A stretch of 56,861 nucleotides of DNA from Streptosporangiales bacterium (GCA_009380095.1 WHSL01000009.1:1-56861); one strand, 5' to 3'. Counted from the stretch's first letter, positions 44,941 to 56,193 are shown. Numbers and translations are program-made. Notes: generated by a model not told the origin, from the sequence alone.

Positions 44941-44997
44941 CCGGAAAATCGAGAAGTCGCTTGCCGAAAATCAGTAAGTCACTTCTCGATTTTCCGG
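44941..44997. repeat. Perfect 17-bp inverted repeat upstream of the DUF4143 ATPase gene
   Basis: CCGGAAAATCGAGAAGT (44941-44957) is exactly reverse-complementary to ACTTCTCGATTTTCCGG (44981-44997). The 23-base spacer carries a third, imperfect copy (TTGCCGAAAATCAGTAAGT). The element is AT-richer than its surroundings and lies about 46 bases before the ATG at 45044. It may be a regulator-binding site, a strong leader hairpin, or an end of a mobile unit. Confidence 0.85.
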
Positions 44998-45043
44998 ATA
45001 GTGTCTTCACAGATTTCAGCAGACCTGCAAGAGGAGCCGTCGC

Positions 45044-46297
45044 ATGGAGATGGTCCCCCGCGCGGCCACGGGCCTGATCGACGAGCTCGCGTCGGCGTTG
45101 CGGGTCGTCATCGTGAACGGGCCTCGCCAGTCGGGAAAGACGACGCTGCTCAAGCAGTACCAGCGGAGCCACGGCGGGACCTATCGCACCCTCGACGATC
45201 GGCAGATGGAGGAGGCGGCCCGCTCCGATCCGGTGGCCTTCACCCGGGAGGGCGATCCGCCGCGACTGATCGACGAGGTGCACCGAGGCGGCGACTGGCT
45301 CGTACGGGCCGTGAAGACCGCGGTCGACGAGGACCCGTCGCCCGGGCGGTTCCTGCTCTCCGGCTCGAGCAGGTTTCTCACCATCCCGACCCTGTCGGAG
45401 TCGCTGGCCGGCCGCGCCGCCTTCGTCGATCTCTGGCCGCTCAGCGCGGCCGAGCGTACGGGAGGCCGCACCGACTTCTATGACCGCGTGTTCGGCGACC
45501 CGGCATCGCTCGCCGGCGACTCCTCCTGGACGCGCACCGACTACCTCGACCTCGCTCTGATGGGCGGGTACCCCGAGGTCGTCGCGTTGAGTTCGGGTGT
45601 CGCACGGCGGGCGTGGTACGACGGCTACCTGACCACGATCGTCAACCGGGACATCAGCAACTTCGCCGAGATCGACAAGGCCCATGCGATCCCCCGGCTG
45701 CTCGCCCTGCTCGCCGCCCGGACCGGGAGCCCGCTGGTGCTCAGCACCCTCGCCCGGGCGGCCGACCTCAGCCCGGCGACCGCCCGCCAGTACCTCACCT
45801 ATCTCGACGTGGTCTTCCTGACCACCGCGGTGCCGGCCTGGTCCGCCAACCTGACCGCGAAGATCGCGAAGACCCCGAAGATCTACCTCACCGACTCCGG
45901 GCTCGCGGGCCACCTCATGCGTGCGACGTCGGCGGGACTGAGGAGTCCCGGCAATCCCGCGCTGGGGCCGCTCGTCGAGACCCTCGCGCTCACCGAGTTG
46001 CTCAAGCTGAAGACGTGCAGCGGCTCGCCGGTGAACATCACGCAGCTACGGGACACCCAGGGCCGGGAGATCGACTTCATCCTGGAGGGTCCCGACGGGC
46101 GCGTCGTCGCGGTCGAGATCAAGGCCACGACCTCGCCTGGGGCCGACAGCGCCAAGCATCTGCGCTGGTTCAGGGACCAGCTCGGCGAGCGCTTCTCCAC
46201 CGGTCTCGTCCTCCACCTCGGCACGCACGGCACGTCGTTCGGCGACCGCATCCAGGCACTGCCCCTGTCGGTCCTCTGGGGGCATGCGGCCGGCTGA
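45044..46297 (+). CDS. AAA_14/DUF4143 ATPase
   Basis: This 417-residue protein has an N-terminal ATPase domain, with Walker A NGPRQSGKTTL (Gly26-Thr34), Walker B-like DPPRLIDEVHR and sensor FLLSGSSRF. A winged-helix-like middle follows (PLVLSTLARAADLSPATARQYLTYLD). The DUF4143 C-terminal domain has a nuclease-like pattern (GREIDFIL, AVEIKAT), resembling the D-ExK core of restriction-type nucleases. AGAGGAG precedes the ATG. The family is patchily distributed and often transferred. Its function is unknown. It stands alone between the island and the remnant zone, preceded by the 17-bp inverted repeat. Confidence 0.85.
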   Translation: MEMVPRAATGLIDELASALRVVIVNGPRQSGKTTLLKQYQRSHGGTYRTLDDRQMEEAARSDPVAFTREGDPPRLIDEVHRGGDWLVRAVKTAVDEDPSPGRFLLSGSSRFLTIPTLSESLAGRAAFVDLWPLSAAERTGGRTDFYDRVFGDPASLAGDSSWTRTDYLDLALMGGYPEVVALSSGVARRAWYDGYLTTIVNRDISNFAEIDKAHAIPRLLALLAARTGSPLVLSTLARAADLSPATARQYLTYLDVVFLTTAVPAWSANLTAKIAKTPKIYLTDSGLAGHLMRATSAGLRSPGNPALGPLVETLALTELLKLKTCSGSPVNITQLRDTQGREIDFILEGPDGRVVAVEIKATTSPGADSAKHLRWFRDQLGERFSTGLVLHLGTHGTSFGDRIQALPLSVLWGHAAG

Positions 46298-46299
46298 CC

Positions 46300-46860
46300 T
46301 CAGGTGTCGAAGCCGAGGCCGAGGCGGTCGAGGGTGCGGAGCCAGGGGCCGCGGTGGCCGGACTCGCGGTCGGCTGCGGCGATGGCGTGGCGGGTGGCGG
46401 TGATGGTTGTAGCCGGCGGCGTACGCGAGCCGCCCGCCGTACGCACGCCCGAAGAACGCGCAGAACCGCGTCGACACGTCGATCACCCCGCCAGCGGTGC
46501 GTGAACCGTCAGGTTGGCCGCGCCGAGCCGCTCCAGCTCCTCGATCTCCGACGGCCAGCGGCCCAGCCCGTTGCCGAGCCCGTGGGTAGGACTGGCGGAG
46601 CAGAACCCGCCGTTGCGCCCGGACGCCGCCCACGCCACGCGCGCGCCCTCGAGCAGTACGACGTCCCGGTCCGGCTCGCGCTCCTTGGCGATCAGCGCGG
46701 TCCACAGCCCGCTGAACCCGCCGCCGACCACGGCCAGCGAGCACCGCTCCCGCCCGCGCAACGGCGGCAGCGGATCCGGCCGGGCCGGGTCGTCAAGCCA
46801 GTACGGCCGGGGCTCGGCGTCGGCCCCAGCGGTCAGCGGATCCACGTCCAGTCCTCTCAT
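46300..46860 (-). pseudogene. FAD-dependent amine oxidoreductase remnant (several deletions)
   Basis: The N-terminal part (MRGLDVDP...[24 protein letters not shown]-binding GGGFSG, then GRNGGFCSASPTHGLG) is followed by a stop and a jump to VIDVSTRFCAFFGRAYGGRLAYAAGY in another frame. A further shift leads to the C-terminal RHAIAAADRESGHRGPWLRTLDR, ending in a TGA at 46300-46302. Intact relatives have about 460 residues and act in putrescine or other amine breakdown next to an aldehyde dehydrogenase and an aminotransferase. About 250 residues are missing in total. Confidence 0.75.
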
Positions 46861-46868
46861 CCGCACGG

Positions 46869-47589
46869 GTGCTGGAGGGCCGCGCCAGCGCGGAGTACAT
46901 GGCGGACCACACGTCCTCCATCCGGCGCGAGCCTGTCGGCGTCTGCGCGCAGGTGACGCCGTGGAACTACCCGATGATGATGGCCGTCTGGAAGTTCGCG
47001 CCGGCGATCGCGGCGGGCAACGCGGTGGTGCTGAAGCCGTCCGACACCACGCCCGCCTCCACCGTGCTGATGGCGGAGATCTTCACCACCACCGGCGGGC
47101 CGGAGACGCCGGACGCGGACTACGGCCCGCTGAACAACGCGAACCAGCTGGAGCGGGTCGGCGGCTTCGTGGAGCGCGCGCCGGGCCACGCGGAGGTCGT
47201 CACCGGCGGCGCCCGCGTCGGGGCCCGGGGCTACTTCTACGCCCCCACGGTGATCGCCGGGCTGCGGCAGGACGACGAGATGGTCCAGAACGAGATCTTC
47301 GGCCCGGTCGCCACCGTGCAGCGGTTCACCGACGAGGCGCAGGCCCTGGAGTGGGCGAACGGCGTCAAGTACGGCCTCGCGTCCAGCGTGTGGACGCGCG
47401 ACCACGGCCGGGCCATGCGGATGGCCAAGCGGCTCGACTTCGGGTGTGTGTGGATCAACACGCACATCCCGCTGGTGGCGGAGATGCCACGGCGGCTTCA
47501 AGCACTCCGGCCACGGCAAGGACCTGTCGATGTACGGATTCGAGGACTACACCCGCATCAAGCACGTCATGAGCTACATCGGCGAGTAA
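46869..47589 (+). pseudogene. Gamma-aminobutyraldehyde dehydrogenase-like remnant
   Basis: The homologous part begins abruptly at [14 protein letters not shown] (about residue 110 of a normal enzyme) and runs through [22 protein letters not shown] to VLMAEI. It then jumps to [15 protein letters not shown], dropping about 120-170 residues that contain the catalytic Cys and Glu. After EMP a two-base loss shifts the frame; the true C-terminus [20 protein letters not shown]...SYIGE ends at TAA 47587-47589. The enzyme would oxidise aminoaldehydes after amine oxidation. It cannot be active. Confidence 0.8.
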
Positions 47590-48035
47590 GGCAAGGGCGA
47601 GACGACGTTCCTGCACGGCGTCACGTTCGCCGGGCACCCAGCGCGACCGCGGTCGCGCTGGCCAACCTGGACGTGTTCGAGCGGGAGAAGCTGCTGGAGA
47701 ACGTGCGCGCCAACGGGGCCGCGTTCCGCGCCACCCTGGAGCGGCTGCTCGACCTGCCGATCGTCGGGGACGTACGCGGCGAGGGGTACTTCTACGGGAT
47801 CGAGCTGGTCCGCGACGAGGAGACCAAGGAGACGTTCACCGACGACGAGTCGGAGCGGCTGCTCCGCGGCTTCCTGTCCACGGCGCTGTACGACGCCGGG
47901 CTCATCTGCCGCGCCGACGACCGGGGCGACCCGGTCGTGCAGCTCGCGCCGCCGCTGATCTGCGGGCCGGAGCACTTCGACGAGATCGAGTCCATCCTCC
48001 GCAAGGTCCTCACGGAGGCGGCCAACCGCCTGTAG
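47590..48035 (+). pseudogene. C-terminal fragment of a class III aminotransferase
   Basis: Directly after the dehydrogenase stop come [17 protein letters not shown] and, after a frameshift, [21 protein letters not shown] through [19 protein letters not shown] to the TAG at 48033-48035. This is the last third of an aspartate/omega-aminotransferase such as those paired with polyamine dehydrogenases. The PLP lysine and N-terminal two thirds are absent, so it is inactive. The join to the dehydrogenase leaves no intergenic spacer, which shows that a deletion endpoint lies at about 47590. Confidence 0.75.
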
Positions 48036-48091
48036 CGGGCGGAAGCCACTTCTTCATCGTCGGATGGACGGCTCGGATAAGCTCGCCGTTC

Positions 48092-48241
48092 ATGCGGCTC
48101 GACGAGGTGGGGGTGCGCTACCGGCGCGGCGCCCCGTGGGTGCTGCGCCAGGTGTCGGTGGGCCTCACCGCCGGTGAGCTCATCGAGGTCACCGGGCGCA
48201 ACGGCAGCGGCAAGTCCACCCTGCTGTCGGTGCTCCGCCGG
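48092..48241 (+). pseudogene. N-terminal fragment of an ABC transporter ATPase
   Basis: From the ATG at 48092, MRLDEVGVRYRRGAPWVLRQVS and [16 protein letters not shown] form the start of a small actinobacterial ABC ATPase up to and including Walker A. The remaining 150 or so residues (signature, Walker B) are gone. The sequence passes at about 48240 into the frame of the adjacent permease. Confidence 0.75.
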
Positions 48242-48915
48242 AGTGCTCCGGCCGGGCACCGGCAGCGCTCGCCCCGGCGGCGGCGCTGCTGGCGGCGCTC
48301 GCCATCATGCACTCCATGCCGGAGCGGTCCCCGGGCCAGTCCGCCGGCGACGCGGCCGTCTCCTCCTACGCGCTCTCGGCGATCCTGCTGCTGTTCGCGT
48401 GGGCGTGGGCGACCCGGGAGACGCTCGCCGCCGAGCCCGAGGGCCTGCGCCGGCTCACCGCGATCGCGCTGGGCGGCACCGGCCGGGCGCGGGTCACCGG
48501 GCTGCTGGCCGCGTACGCGACCGGCCTGGCCGCCGCGTTCGTGGCCCTCGTCTGGCCGCTCGCGGCGGGCAACTTCGGCGGCGCGGACGCACGCGGGGTG
48601 GCGGCCGGGGCCGTACTGCACCTGCTCGCGCTGACCGCGGCGGTCGCGCTCGGCGCGGTGACCTCCGCGGAGGCCGTGGGCTCGCCGGCCAAGTCCACCC
48701 TGCTGCTCGCGGGCGGCCTGCTGGGCGCGCTGCTGCTCGGCGTGGCGCCCGCGCCCATCGCCTGGCTGGGGCTTCCCCTGCTCGACTGGAGCCGCGCCGC
48801 CACCGACGGCGTCGCCGCCCTGCTCGCCGCGCTGCCGGGGCTGGCGGCCCGTACGCTCGCCTGGTCGGCCGTGGCCTTCGCCGGATACGCCGCGCTCACC
48901 CGCGGCCGCCCGTAG
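48242..48915 (+). pseudogene. ABC-2 type permease fragment lacking its start
   Basis: A hydrophobic protein of about 220 residues continues from LAPAAALLAALAIMHSMPERSPG to FAGYAALTRGRP, with about five or six membrane helices (ILLLFAWAWATRET, LLAAYATGLAAAFVALV, LLLAGGLLGALLLGVAP). It matches the permease that normally follows the small ABC ATPase. An ATG at 48307 could start a 202-residue product that lacks the first helix, so residual expression is possible. Without the ATPase it cannot export. Confidence 0.6.
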
Positions 48916-49002
48916 GCTCCGCGCCGAAACGTCCAAGCGCAGGCCGGCGCCGGCGTAGTACTCCTTGAGGGGTCTACGCAGGTTCTACGCGCTGGGAGTT
49001 CG

Positions 49003-49353
49003 ATGATGAAGGTCCACCGGGTAGTACCCAATGTCCGATCGAAGTCCGCGCCGGAGAGCCGAGAGTTCTACGGTCTGCTCGGCTTCGAGGAGGTCATGAA
49101 CATCGGCTGGGTCATGACGCTGGCCTCCCCGTCCGTACCGGCGGCCCAGGTCAACTTCATCACCGGCGACAAGACCGCGGCGGTCACGCCCGACATGAGC
49201 GTCGAGGTGAACGACGTCGACGCGGCCTACGCGGCCATGCGGGAGCGCGGCGCCGAGATCGTGCATCCCCTGCAGGACGAGGAGTGGGGTGTCCGCCGGT
49301 TCTTCGTCCGCGACCCCAACGGGCGCGTCCTCAACGTCCTCAGCCACCGCTGA
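49003..49353 (+). CDS. VOC/glyoxalase-superfamily protein
   Basis: This 116-residue protein has paired beta-alpha-beta-beta-beta modules: VHRVVPNVRSKSAPESREFYGLLGFEEV at the N-terminus, and VNDVDAAYAAMRERGAEIVHPLQ and RRFFVRDPNGRVLNVL at the C-terminus. Metal ligands expected for active enzymes are only partly evident, so it could be a binding protein (bleomycin-resistance type) or a small enzyme. It is intact, marks the end of the remnant zone, and is convergent with rlmN six bases away. Confidence 0.85.
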   Translation: MMKVHRVVPNVRSKSAPESREFYGLLGFEEVMNIGWVMTLASPSVPAAQVNFITGDKTAAVTPDMSVEVNDVDAAYAAMRERGAEIVHPLQDEEWGVRRFFVRDPNGRVLNVLSHR

Positions 49354-49359
49354 GGGCGC

Positions 49360-50475
49360 TCAGGCGGGCGGAGGGGCCTCGTCGCCGACGGCGGCGAGCT
49401 GGCCGCAGGCGCCGTCGATTTCCTGGCCACGGGTGTCCCGGACGGTGACGGCCACGCCGTGGGACTCCAGGCGGCGGACGAACTCCCGCTCGTCCTCCGG
49501 CCGGGAGGCGGTCCACTTCGAACCCGGTGTCGGGTTCAGCGGGATCAGGTTGACGTGCACGAGCTTCCCACGGATCAACTCCCCGAGCAGGTCGGCCCGC
49601 CAGGCCTGGTCGTTGATCTCGCGGATCAGCGCGTACTCGATGGAGACGCGGCGGCCGCTGACCTCGGCGTAGCGCCAGGCGGCGTCGAGGGCCTCGGCCA
49701 CCTCCCACCGGTTGTTGACCGGCACGAGCTCGTCGCGCAGCTCGTCGTCGGGGGCGTGCAGAGACAGCGCCAGCCGTACGGAAAGACCCTCGCCGGCGAG
49801 CTTGTCGATCGCCGGCACCAGGCCGACCGTGGAGACGGTGATGCCGCGCTGGGACATGCCCAGCCCGCCGGGCGCCGGATCGGTGAGCCGCCGCACGGCC
49901 CCGAGCACCGCCTTGTAGTTGGCCAGCGGCTCGCCCATGCCCATGAACACGACGTTGCCGACCCGGCCGGGCCCGCCCTCGATCTCGCCCCGGGCCAGCG
50001 CCCGCGCCCCCGCGACCACCTGCTCGACGATCTCGGCGGTGGAGAGGTTGCGGGTCAGCCCCTGCTGGCCGGTGGCGCAGAACGGGCAGTTCATCCCGCA
50101 CCCGGCCTGGGAGGAGACGCACATCGTGATCCGGTCGGGGTAACGCATCAGCACCGACTCGACGAGCGTGCCGTCGAAGGCGCGCCACAGCGTCTTGCGA
50201 GTGGCCCCGCGATCACATGTGAGATGCCTCACTGGTGTTAGCAACCGGGGAAGCAGCGCGTCGGACAGCCGGTCCCGTGTGCCGGCGGGAAGATCGGTCA
50301 TCGCGGCCGGGTCGTCCACCAGCCGCGTGAAGTAGTGACGGGACAGCTGCCCGGCCCGGAACGGCTGCTCACCCAGCTCGGATACGACGCTCTTGCGCTC
50401 CTCGGGGGTCAGGTCCGCGAGGTGGCGCGGGGGCTTCGCGCGGCGCGGCGCGGCGAACGTGAGCTGGGCGACCAT
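49360..50475 (-). CDS. rlmN: 23S rRNA/tRNA adenine-C2 methyltransferase (radical SAM)
   Basis: This 371-residue radical-SAM enzyme methylates C2 of A2503 in 23S rRNA and A37 of some tRNAs. The 4Fe-4S ligands Cys126, Cys130 and Cys133 are in [16 protein letters not shown]. The C-terminal resolving Cys is in [14 protein letters not shown], with a second catalytic cysteine expected in the family. Other family segments are [15 protein letters not shown] and [16 protein letters not shown]. The start is at ATG 50475. It is part of the conserved actinobacterial order cdsA-rlmN. Here the SUFU-domain gene lies between the two, on the opposite strand. Confidence 0.96.
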   Translation of the reverse strand: MVAQLTFAAPRRAKPPRHLADLTPEERKSVVSELGEQPFRAGQLSRHYFTRLVDDPAAMTDLPAGTRDRLSDALLPRLLTPVRHLTCDRGATRKTLWRAFDGTLVESVLMRYPDRITMCVSSQAGCGMNCPFCATGQQGLTRNLSTAEIVEQVVAGARALARGEIEGGPGRVGNVVFMGMGEPLANYKAVLGAVRRLTDPAPGGLGMSQRGITVSTVGLVPAIDKLAGEGLSVRLALSLHAPDDELRDELVPVNNRWEVAEALDAAWRYAEVSGRRVSIEYALIREINDQAWRADLLGELIRGKLVHVNLIPLNPTPGSKWTASRPEDEREFVRRLESHGVAVTVRDTRGQEIDGACGQLAAVGDEAPPPA

Positions 50476-50600
50476 GGTCCTTCCAGTCTGACATCTCCGG
50501 CACAGTGCCCACGCCGGTCGGCCCTGCCCGCCGATCGCGAACGGGCAACGATGTCCACCCTGGTAGGCGCGGGACCGCGAAGGTGAATAGGGTCGGTGCC

Positions 50601-51722
50601 ATGCCGACGTTCCGAAGGGGGTCCGACGCGGTACCCGGGGCCGGTGCCGGACCGCAGCGGGTGCTTGACCAGACCAGTCCGTACCGGAGCCGGCGTCTCG
50701 TGATCGAGTACGACGGGGTCACGACCGCCGCCTACTTCTCCGACGACCGCGGCGAGGTGGTCGCGGCCGCCTGGCTGGCCAACCACCAGCCGGCGCCGCC
50801 CGCGGCGGACCAGGCGCGCATCGAGGCCGGTCAGGCCCCGGTGATGCCCGCGCCGCACACCAAGCATCCGCAGGGCCGCCCCCCGCTCGATCCCAATGTC
50901 CTCGAGGTCGTCTGGTTCGAGGAGGGCGACGGCGTCGCCCTGCTGGAGGCCGGGCAGATCCTCGCGGTGATCCCGGGCTGGGCGGGTGCCTCCCGTGGCA
51001 TGCCCGGCTACTGCCGCGACGCCGTCGGCCAGACGCCGTTCGCGTGGTCGCTCGACGACGCGCTCGAAGGCCTCAGGCCGCGCGTGGAGCAGGCGCGGGC
51101 GTACTGGCACTGGCGCGGCGGCGAGGGCGCGTGGGGCGGCTTCCAGCAGGCGGTCCTCGGGCACCTGCTGAACCGGCTCGGCCCCGGCGCGCACTACTGG
51201 GACGCCGGCGGCGACCGCCTGCCGATGATCGGCGTCACCGAGCGGCCCCCGACGAACGACCGGCCGTACTCGGTGCTCAGCACGGTCGGCATGAGCAGCC
51301 AGCGGATGCCGGTCGTCGAGCAGTACGTGGACGACGTGTCCCAGTACGGGCGCATCGAGCTGGCCCTGGCGAGCACGCTGCCCAGCCAGAACGCGGCACG
51401 GATCTTCCTGTGGCTGGCGCAGTACCCGTGGCGCGCGGTCACCTGGTTCGGCCCGGGCCACAGCGTGAAGTGGTATCACCAGCCGGACACGTTCCCGCTC
51501 GGCGGCGGGTACGAGGGCGTGCTGGTGCTGTCCGACCCCGACCGGCTGCCCGGGCCGCAGGCACCCGACCTGTCCGGCTTCAGCTTCGGCGGGGATCCGG
51601 TGCACTGGCTGTGGGTGCTGCCGATCACCGAGGAGGAGCGCCGGCTGGCCAAGGAGCGGGGCTCGGCGAGCCTCGTCAACCACCTGGCCGCGCAGAGCCG
51701 CTCCTGGATCGTCAGCGGCTGA
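50601..51722 (+). CDS. Suppressor-of-fused (SUFU) domain protein
   Basis: This 373-residue protein has a bacterial SUFU domain in the second half (about 180-373), with [53 protein letters not shown] and [21 protein letters not shown]. The first half ([17 protein letters not shown] and [21 protein letters not shown]) is a separate beta-rich domain. Bacterial SUFU-domain proteins are often immunity or antitoxin-like partners of polymorphic toxins. No toxin is seen here. The ATG at 50601 is chosen over a GTG at 50583. The gene divides cdsA from rlmN on the opposite strand and shares a terminator with cdsA. Confidence 0.8.
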   Translation: MPTFRRGSDAVPGAGAGPQRVLDQTSPYRSRRLVIEYDGVTTAAYFSDDRGEVVAAAWLANHQPAPPAADQARIEAGQAPVMPAPHTKHPQGRPPLDPNVLEVVWFEEGDGVALLEAGQILAVIPGWAGASRGMPGYCRDAVGQTPFAWSLDDALEGLRPRVEQARAYWHWRGGEGAWGGFQQAVLGHLLNRLGPGAHYWDAGGDRLPMIGVTERPPTNDRPYSVLSTVGMSSQRMPVVEQYVDDVSQYGRIELALASTLPSQNAARIFLWLAQYPWRAVTWFGPGHSVKWYHQPDTFPLGGGYEGVLVLSDPDRLPGPQAPDLSGFSFGGDPVHWLWVLPITEEERRLAKERGSASLVNHLAAQSRSWIVSG

Positions 51723-51730
51723 TGGCCTTA

Positions 51731-51776
51731 CGGCCCTGACGCCGCTCGGCACGCGAGCGGCGTCAGGAAGGCCGTC
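51731..51776. terminator. Bidirectional terminator between SUFU gene and cdsA
   Basis: CTGACGCCGCTCG (51737-51749) and CGAGCGGCGTCAG (51755-51767) form a perfect 13-bp stem with a five-base loop. Outer arms ACGGCC/GGCCGT extend it with a three-base bulge. The stop codons of both convergent genes flank it. Confidence 0.8.
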
Positions 51777-52650
51777 AGGGAAGGACCGGAGGCACGAACG
51801 CGGTCAGCATCAGCCAGGCGACGGGCCCGCTGATCAGCAGCGAGTCGAGCCTGTCGAGCAGGCCGCCGTGGCCGGGCAGAAAGCGGCCCATGTCCTTGAT
51901 CCCGAGGTCCCGCTTGACCATGGACTCGATGAGGTCGCCGAGCGTGGCGGCGCACACGATCGCGACCCCGAGCAGCGCCCCCTGCCAGTAGGAGCCGTCC
52001 AGCAGCAGCCCCACGGTGAGCGCGCCACCGATCATGCAGGCGGCGGTGGACCCGGCGAAGCCCTCCCAGGTCTTCTTGGGGCTGATCGTGGGGGCCATCT
52101 TGCGCCGGCCCGCGAAGATGCCGGCGAAGTAGCCGCCGATGTCGCTGCAGATGGTCACGACGATGAAGGTGATGATGCGTTCCGCGCCGTCCGTCGCGGC
52201 GAGCATCAGCATCCAGAAGGCGATGAGGAACGGCAGGTACGCGGTCACGAACGTGCCGGCGGCGACGTCCCGTACGTAGCCCGTGGCGCCCCGGGGCAGC
52301 CGCCACAGCATGACCGCGACGAACGTCATCGCGAGGACCCCGCTCAGCGCGGCGGCGCCGCCCACGTACGCACCGACCAGTATGCCGACGCCGCCGACCG
52401 CGATCGGCACCACGGCGATCCGGATGTCGCGCCCGGTCAGCGCCCGGTTCAGCTCCCACAGGGAGATCGCGAAGGCCGCGGTCATGACGCCGACGAAGAG
52501 TGACTTCTCCCAGAACAGGGACACCAGCACGAGCGCACCGAGCGCGACACCGGACGCCACCGCCACCGGCAGGTTGCGTCCGGTGTTCACCCGGCCCCGG
52601 CGCATGCCGTTCTCGTCCGGCCGCCCGGGGGCGGCGGACCCGCTGGCCAC
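51775..52650 (-). CDS. cdsA: Phosphatidate cytidylyltransferase
   Basis: This 291-residue membrane enzyme makes CDP-diacylglycerol from phosphatidate and CTP for phospholipid synthesis. It has several predicted membrane helices and the CTP-transferase signature KDMGRFLPGHGGLLDRLDS near the C-terminus, preceded by PKKTWEGFAGS. GTG start at 52650, three bases before the frr stop, so it is cotranscribed with frr. The order frr-cdsA is conserved in actinobacteria. Confidence 0.95.
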   Translation of the reverse strand: MASGSAAPGRPDENGMRRGRVNTGRNLPVAVASGVALGALVLVSLFWEKSLFVGVMTAAFAISLWELNRALTGRDIRIAVVPIAVGGVGILVGAYVGGAAALSGVLAMTFVAVMLWRLPRGATGYVRDVAAGTFVTAYLPFLIAFWMLMLAATDGAERIITFIVVTICSDIGGYFAGIFAGRRKMAPTISPKKTWEGFAGSTAACMIGGALTVGLLLDGSYWQGALLGVAIVCAATLGDLIESMVKRDLGIKDMGRFLPGHGGLLDRLDSLLISGPVAWLMLTAFVPPVLP

Positions 52651-52653
52651 GCC

Positions 52654-53211
52654 TCAGACCTCGAGGAGTTCGGTTTCCTTGTGCTTGAGGAGCTCATCGA
52701 TCTGCGCCACATACTTGTGGGTCACATCGTCGAGCTCCTTCTCCGCACGCCGCACGTCGTCCTCGCCGGCCTCGCCGCTCTTGGCCATCTTGTCGAGGGT
52801 GTCCTTCGCGCTGCGCCGCACGTTGCGGATGGAGATCCGGCCGTCCTCGGCCTTCTGCCGCGCGAGCTTCACGAACTCCTTGCGGCGCTCCTGGGAGAGC
52901 TCGGGGAAGACGACGCGGATGACCTTGCCGTCGTTGCCCGGGTTCACACCCAGGTCGCTGTCCCGGATGGCCTTCTCGATCGCCTGCATGGACGAGATGT
53001 CGAAGGGCTGGACGAGCACCATGCGCGGCTCGGGGACGTGGAAGGACGCCAGCTGGTTGATGGGCGTCGGCGTCCCGTAGTACTCCGCCGTGATCTTGTT
53101 GAACATGGACGGCGTGACGCGGCCGGTGCGGATACCGGAGAAGTCGTCCCTCGCGACCGCAACGGCCTTCTCCATTTTCTCCTCGGCTTCGAGGAGAGTG
53201 TCATCGATCAT
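52654..53211 (-). CDS. frr: Ribosome recycling factor
   Basis: This 185-residue protein splits post-termination ribosomes together with EF-G. The complete family pattern is visible: [46 protein letters not shown] and [15 protein letters not shown]-like helices, ending in TELLEV. GGAGG precedes the ATG. It is 25 bases downstream of pyrH on the same strand. Length equals that of other bacterial frr products. Confidence 0.97.
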   Translation of the reverse strand: MIDDTLLEAEEKMEKAVAVARDDFSGIRTGRVTPSMFNKITAEYYGTPTPINQLASFHVPEPRMVLVQPFDISSMQAIEKAIRDSDLGVNPGNDGKVIRVVFPELSQERRKEFVKLARQKAEDGRISIRNVRRSAKDTLDKMAKSGEAGEDDVRRAEKELDDVTHKYVAQIDELLKHKETELLEV

Positions 53212-53236
53212 CGCGGCCTCCGGTTTCGTGCTGTTG

Positions 53237-54972
<1,736 letters not shown>

Positions 54973-55005
54973 CTTTTCGAATTCTCGCTATCTCGTCGGT
55001 CGGGT

Positions 55006-56193
55006 TCAGGCCTGCTTCTCGTCGGCGGCGGCGACGGCCTCTTCGGCGGGCGTGGCCTCTTCGGCGGTCGCAGCCTCGTCGGTCGCAGCCTCTTCCGCGG
55101 TCGCAGCCTCGTCGGCGGGCGTGGCCTCTTCGGCGGTCCCAGCCTCGTCGGCGGTCCCAGCCTCCGTGGCGGGCTCCGCCTCGGCGGCGGCGGCGGCCTC
55201 GGGGGTCGCCTCCGCTGCCGGAGCGGCCTCTTCGGTCGCGGGCTCGGCGGTCGCGGGCTCGGCGGTCGCGGGCTCGGCGGTCGCGGTCGCCGTCGCGGTC
55301 GCGGTCGCGGCCGTGGCGGCGTCGACCTCGGCGGCCAGGCTCTGGGCCTCGGCGTCGGTGGCCTCCGCGGCGACCTCGCCGGCCGCACCGGCCGGGGCCT
55401 CGGCGGCGTTGCCCTCGAGCAGCTGCCGCTCCCACTCGGCCAGCGGCTCCTCGGAACCCAGGTCGCCGGCCGGCTTCTCGTCACTCGCGGTGGCGGCGCC
55501 GGAACGCGCGATCAGGCCGTCGGCCGCGGCATCCGCGATGACGCGGGTGAGCAGGCTGACGCTGCGGATCGCGTCGTCGTTACCCGGGATCGGGTAGTCG
55601 ACCTCGTCCGGGTCGCAGTTGGTGTCGAGGATCGCCACCACCGGGATGTTGAGCTTCCGGGCCTCGTTGACCGCGATGTGCTCCTTCTTGGTGTCCACGA
55701 TCCACACCGCGCTCGGCACCCGGCCCATGTCGCGGATGCCGCCGAGCGTGCGGTCCAGCTTGTCGCGCTCGCGCTTGAGGCCGAGCAGCTCCTTCTTCGT
55801 CATGCCGGAGCCGGCGACGTCGTCGAAGTCGATCTCCTCGAGCTCCTTGAGCCGCTGGAGGCGCTTGTGCACGGTGGAGAAGTTGGTGAGCATGCCGCCC
55901 AGCCAGCGCTGGTTCACGAAGGGCATGCCGACCCGGCGCGCCTGCTCGGCGATCGCCTCCTGGGCCTGCTTCTTGGTCCCCACGAAGAGCACCGAGCCAC
56001 CGTGCGCGACGGTCTCCTTGACGAACTCGTACGCACGGTCGATGTAGTCGAGCGACTTCTGGAGATCAATGATGTAGATGCCGTTGCGCTCGGTGAAGAT
56101 GAAGCGCTTCATCTTCGGGTTCCAGCGCCGCGTCTGGTGTCCGAAGTGGACACCGCTCTCCAGCAGCTGCTTCATGGTCACGACTGCGGCCAT
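55006..56193 (-). CDS. rpsB: 30S ribosomal protein S2 with long Ala/Glu/Thr-rich C-terminal tail
   Basis: This 395-residue protein has a standard S2 body in the first 260 residues ([56 protein letters not shown]). It is followed by about 130 residues of low complexity, in tandem-like units [20 protein letters not shown] and EAATDEAA. S2 of most bacteria has about 240-260 residues and of actinobacteria about 280-310, so this tail is unusually long. It is acidic and probably unstructured. AGAGGAGG lies upstream of the ATG. It leads the rpsB-tsf-pyrH-frr-cdsA block. Confidence 0.97.
   Translation of the reverse strand: MAAVVTMKQLLESGVHFGHQTRRWNPKMKRFIFTERNGIYIIDLQKSLDYIDRAYEFVKETVAHGGSVLFVGTKKQAQEAIAEQARRVGMPFVNQRWLGGMLTNFSTVHKRLQRLKELEEIDFDDVAGSGMTKKELLGLKRERDKLDRTLGGIRDMGRVPSAVWIVDTKKEHIAVNEARKLNIPVVAILDTNCDPDEVDYPIPGNDDAIRSVSLLTRVIADAAADGLIARSGAATASDEKPAGDLGSEEPLAEWERQLLEGNAAEAPAGAAGEVAAEATDAEAQSLAAEVDAATAATATATATATAEPATAEPATAEPATEEAAPAAEATPEAAAAAEAEPATEAGTADEAGTAEEATPADEAATAEEAATDEAATAEEATPAEEAVAAADEKQA

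Noticed and set aside
44941-44997. The 17-bp inverted repeat as a plain intrinsic terminator of the GntR gene
   Set aside because: The loop is long (23 bases), the arms are AT-rich with a third repeat copy inside, and a smaller hairpin lies nearer the GntR stop, so a regulatory or recognition role seems at least as likely.
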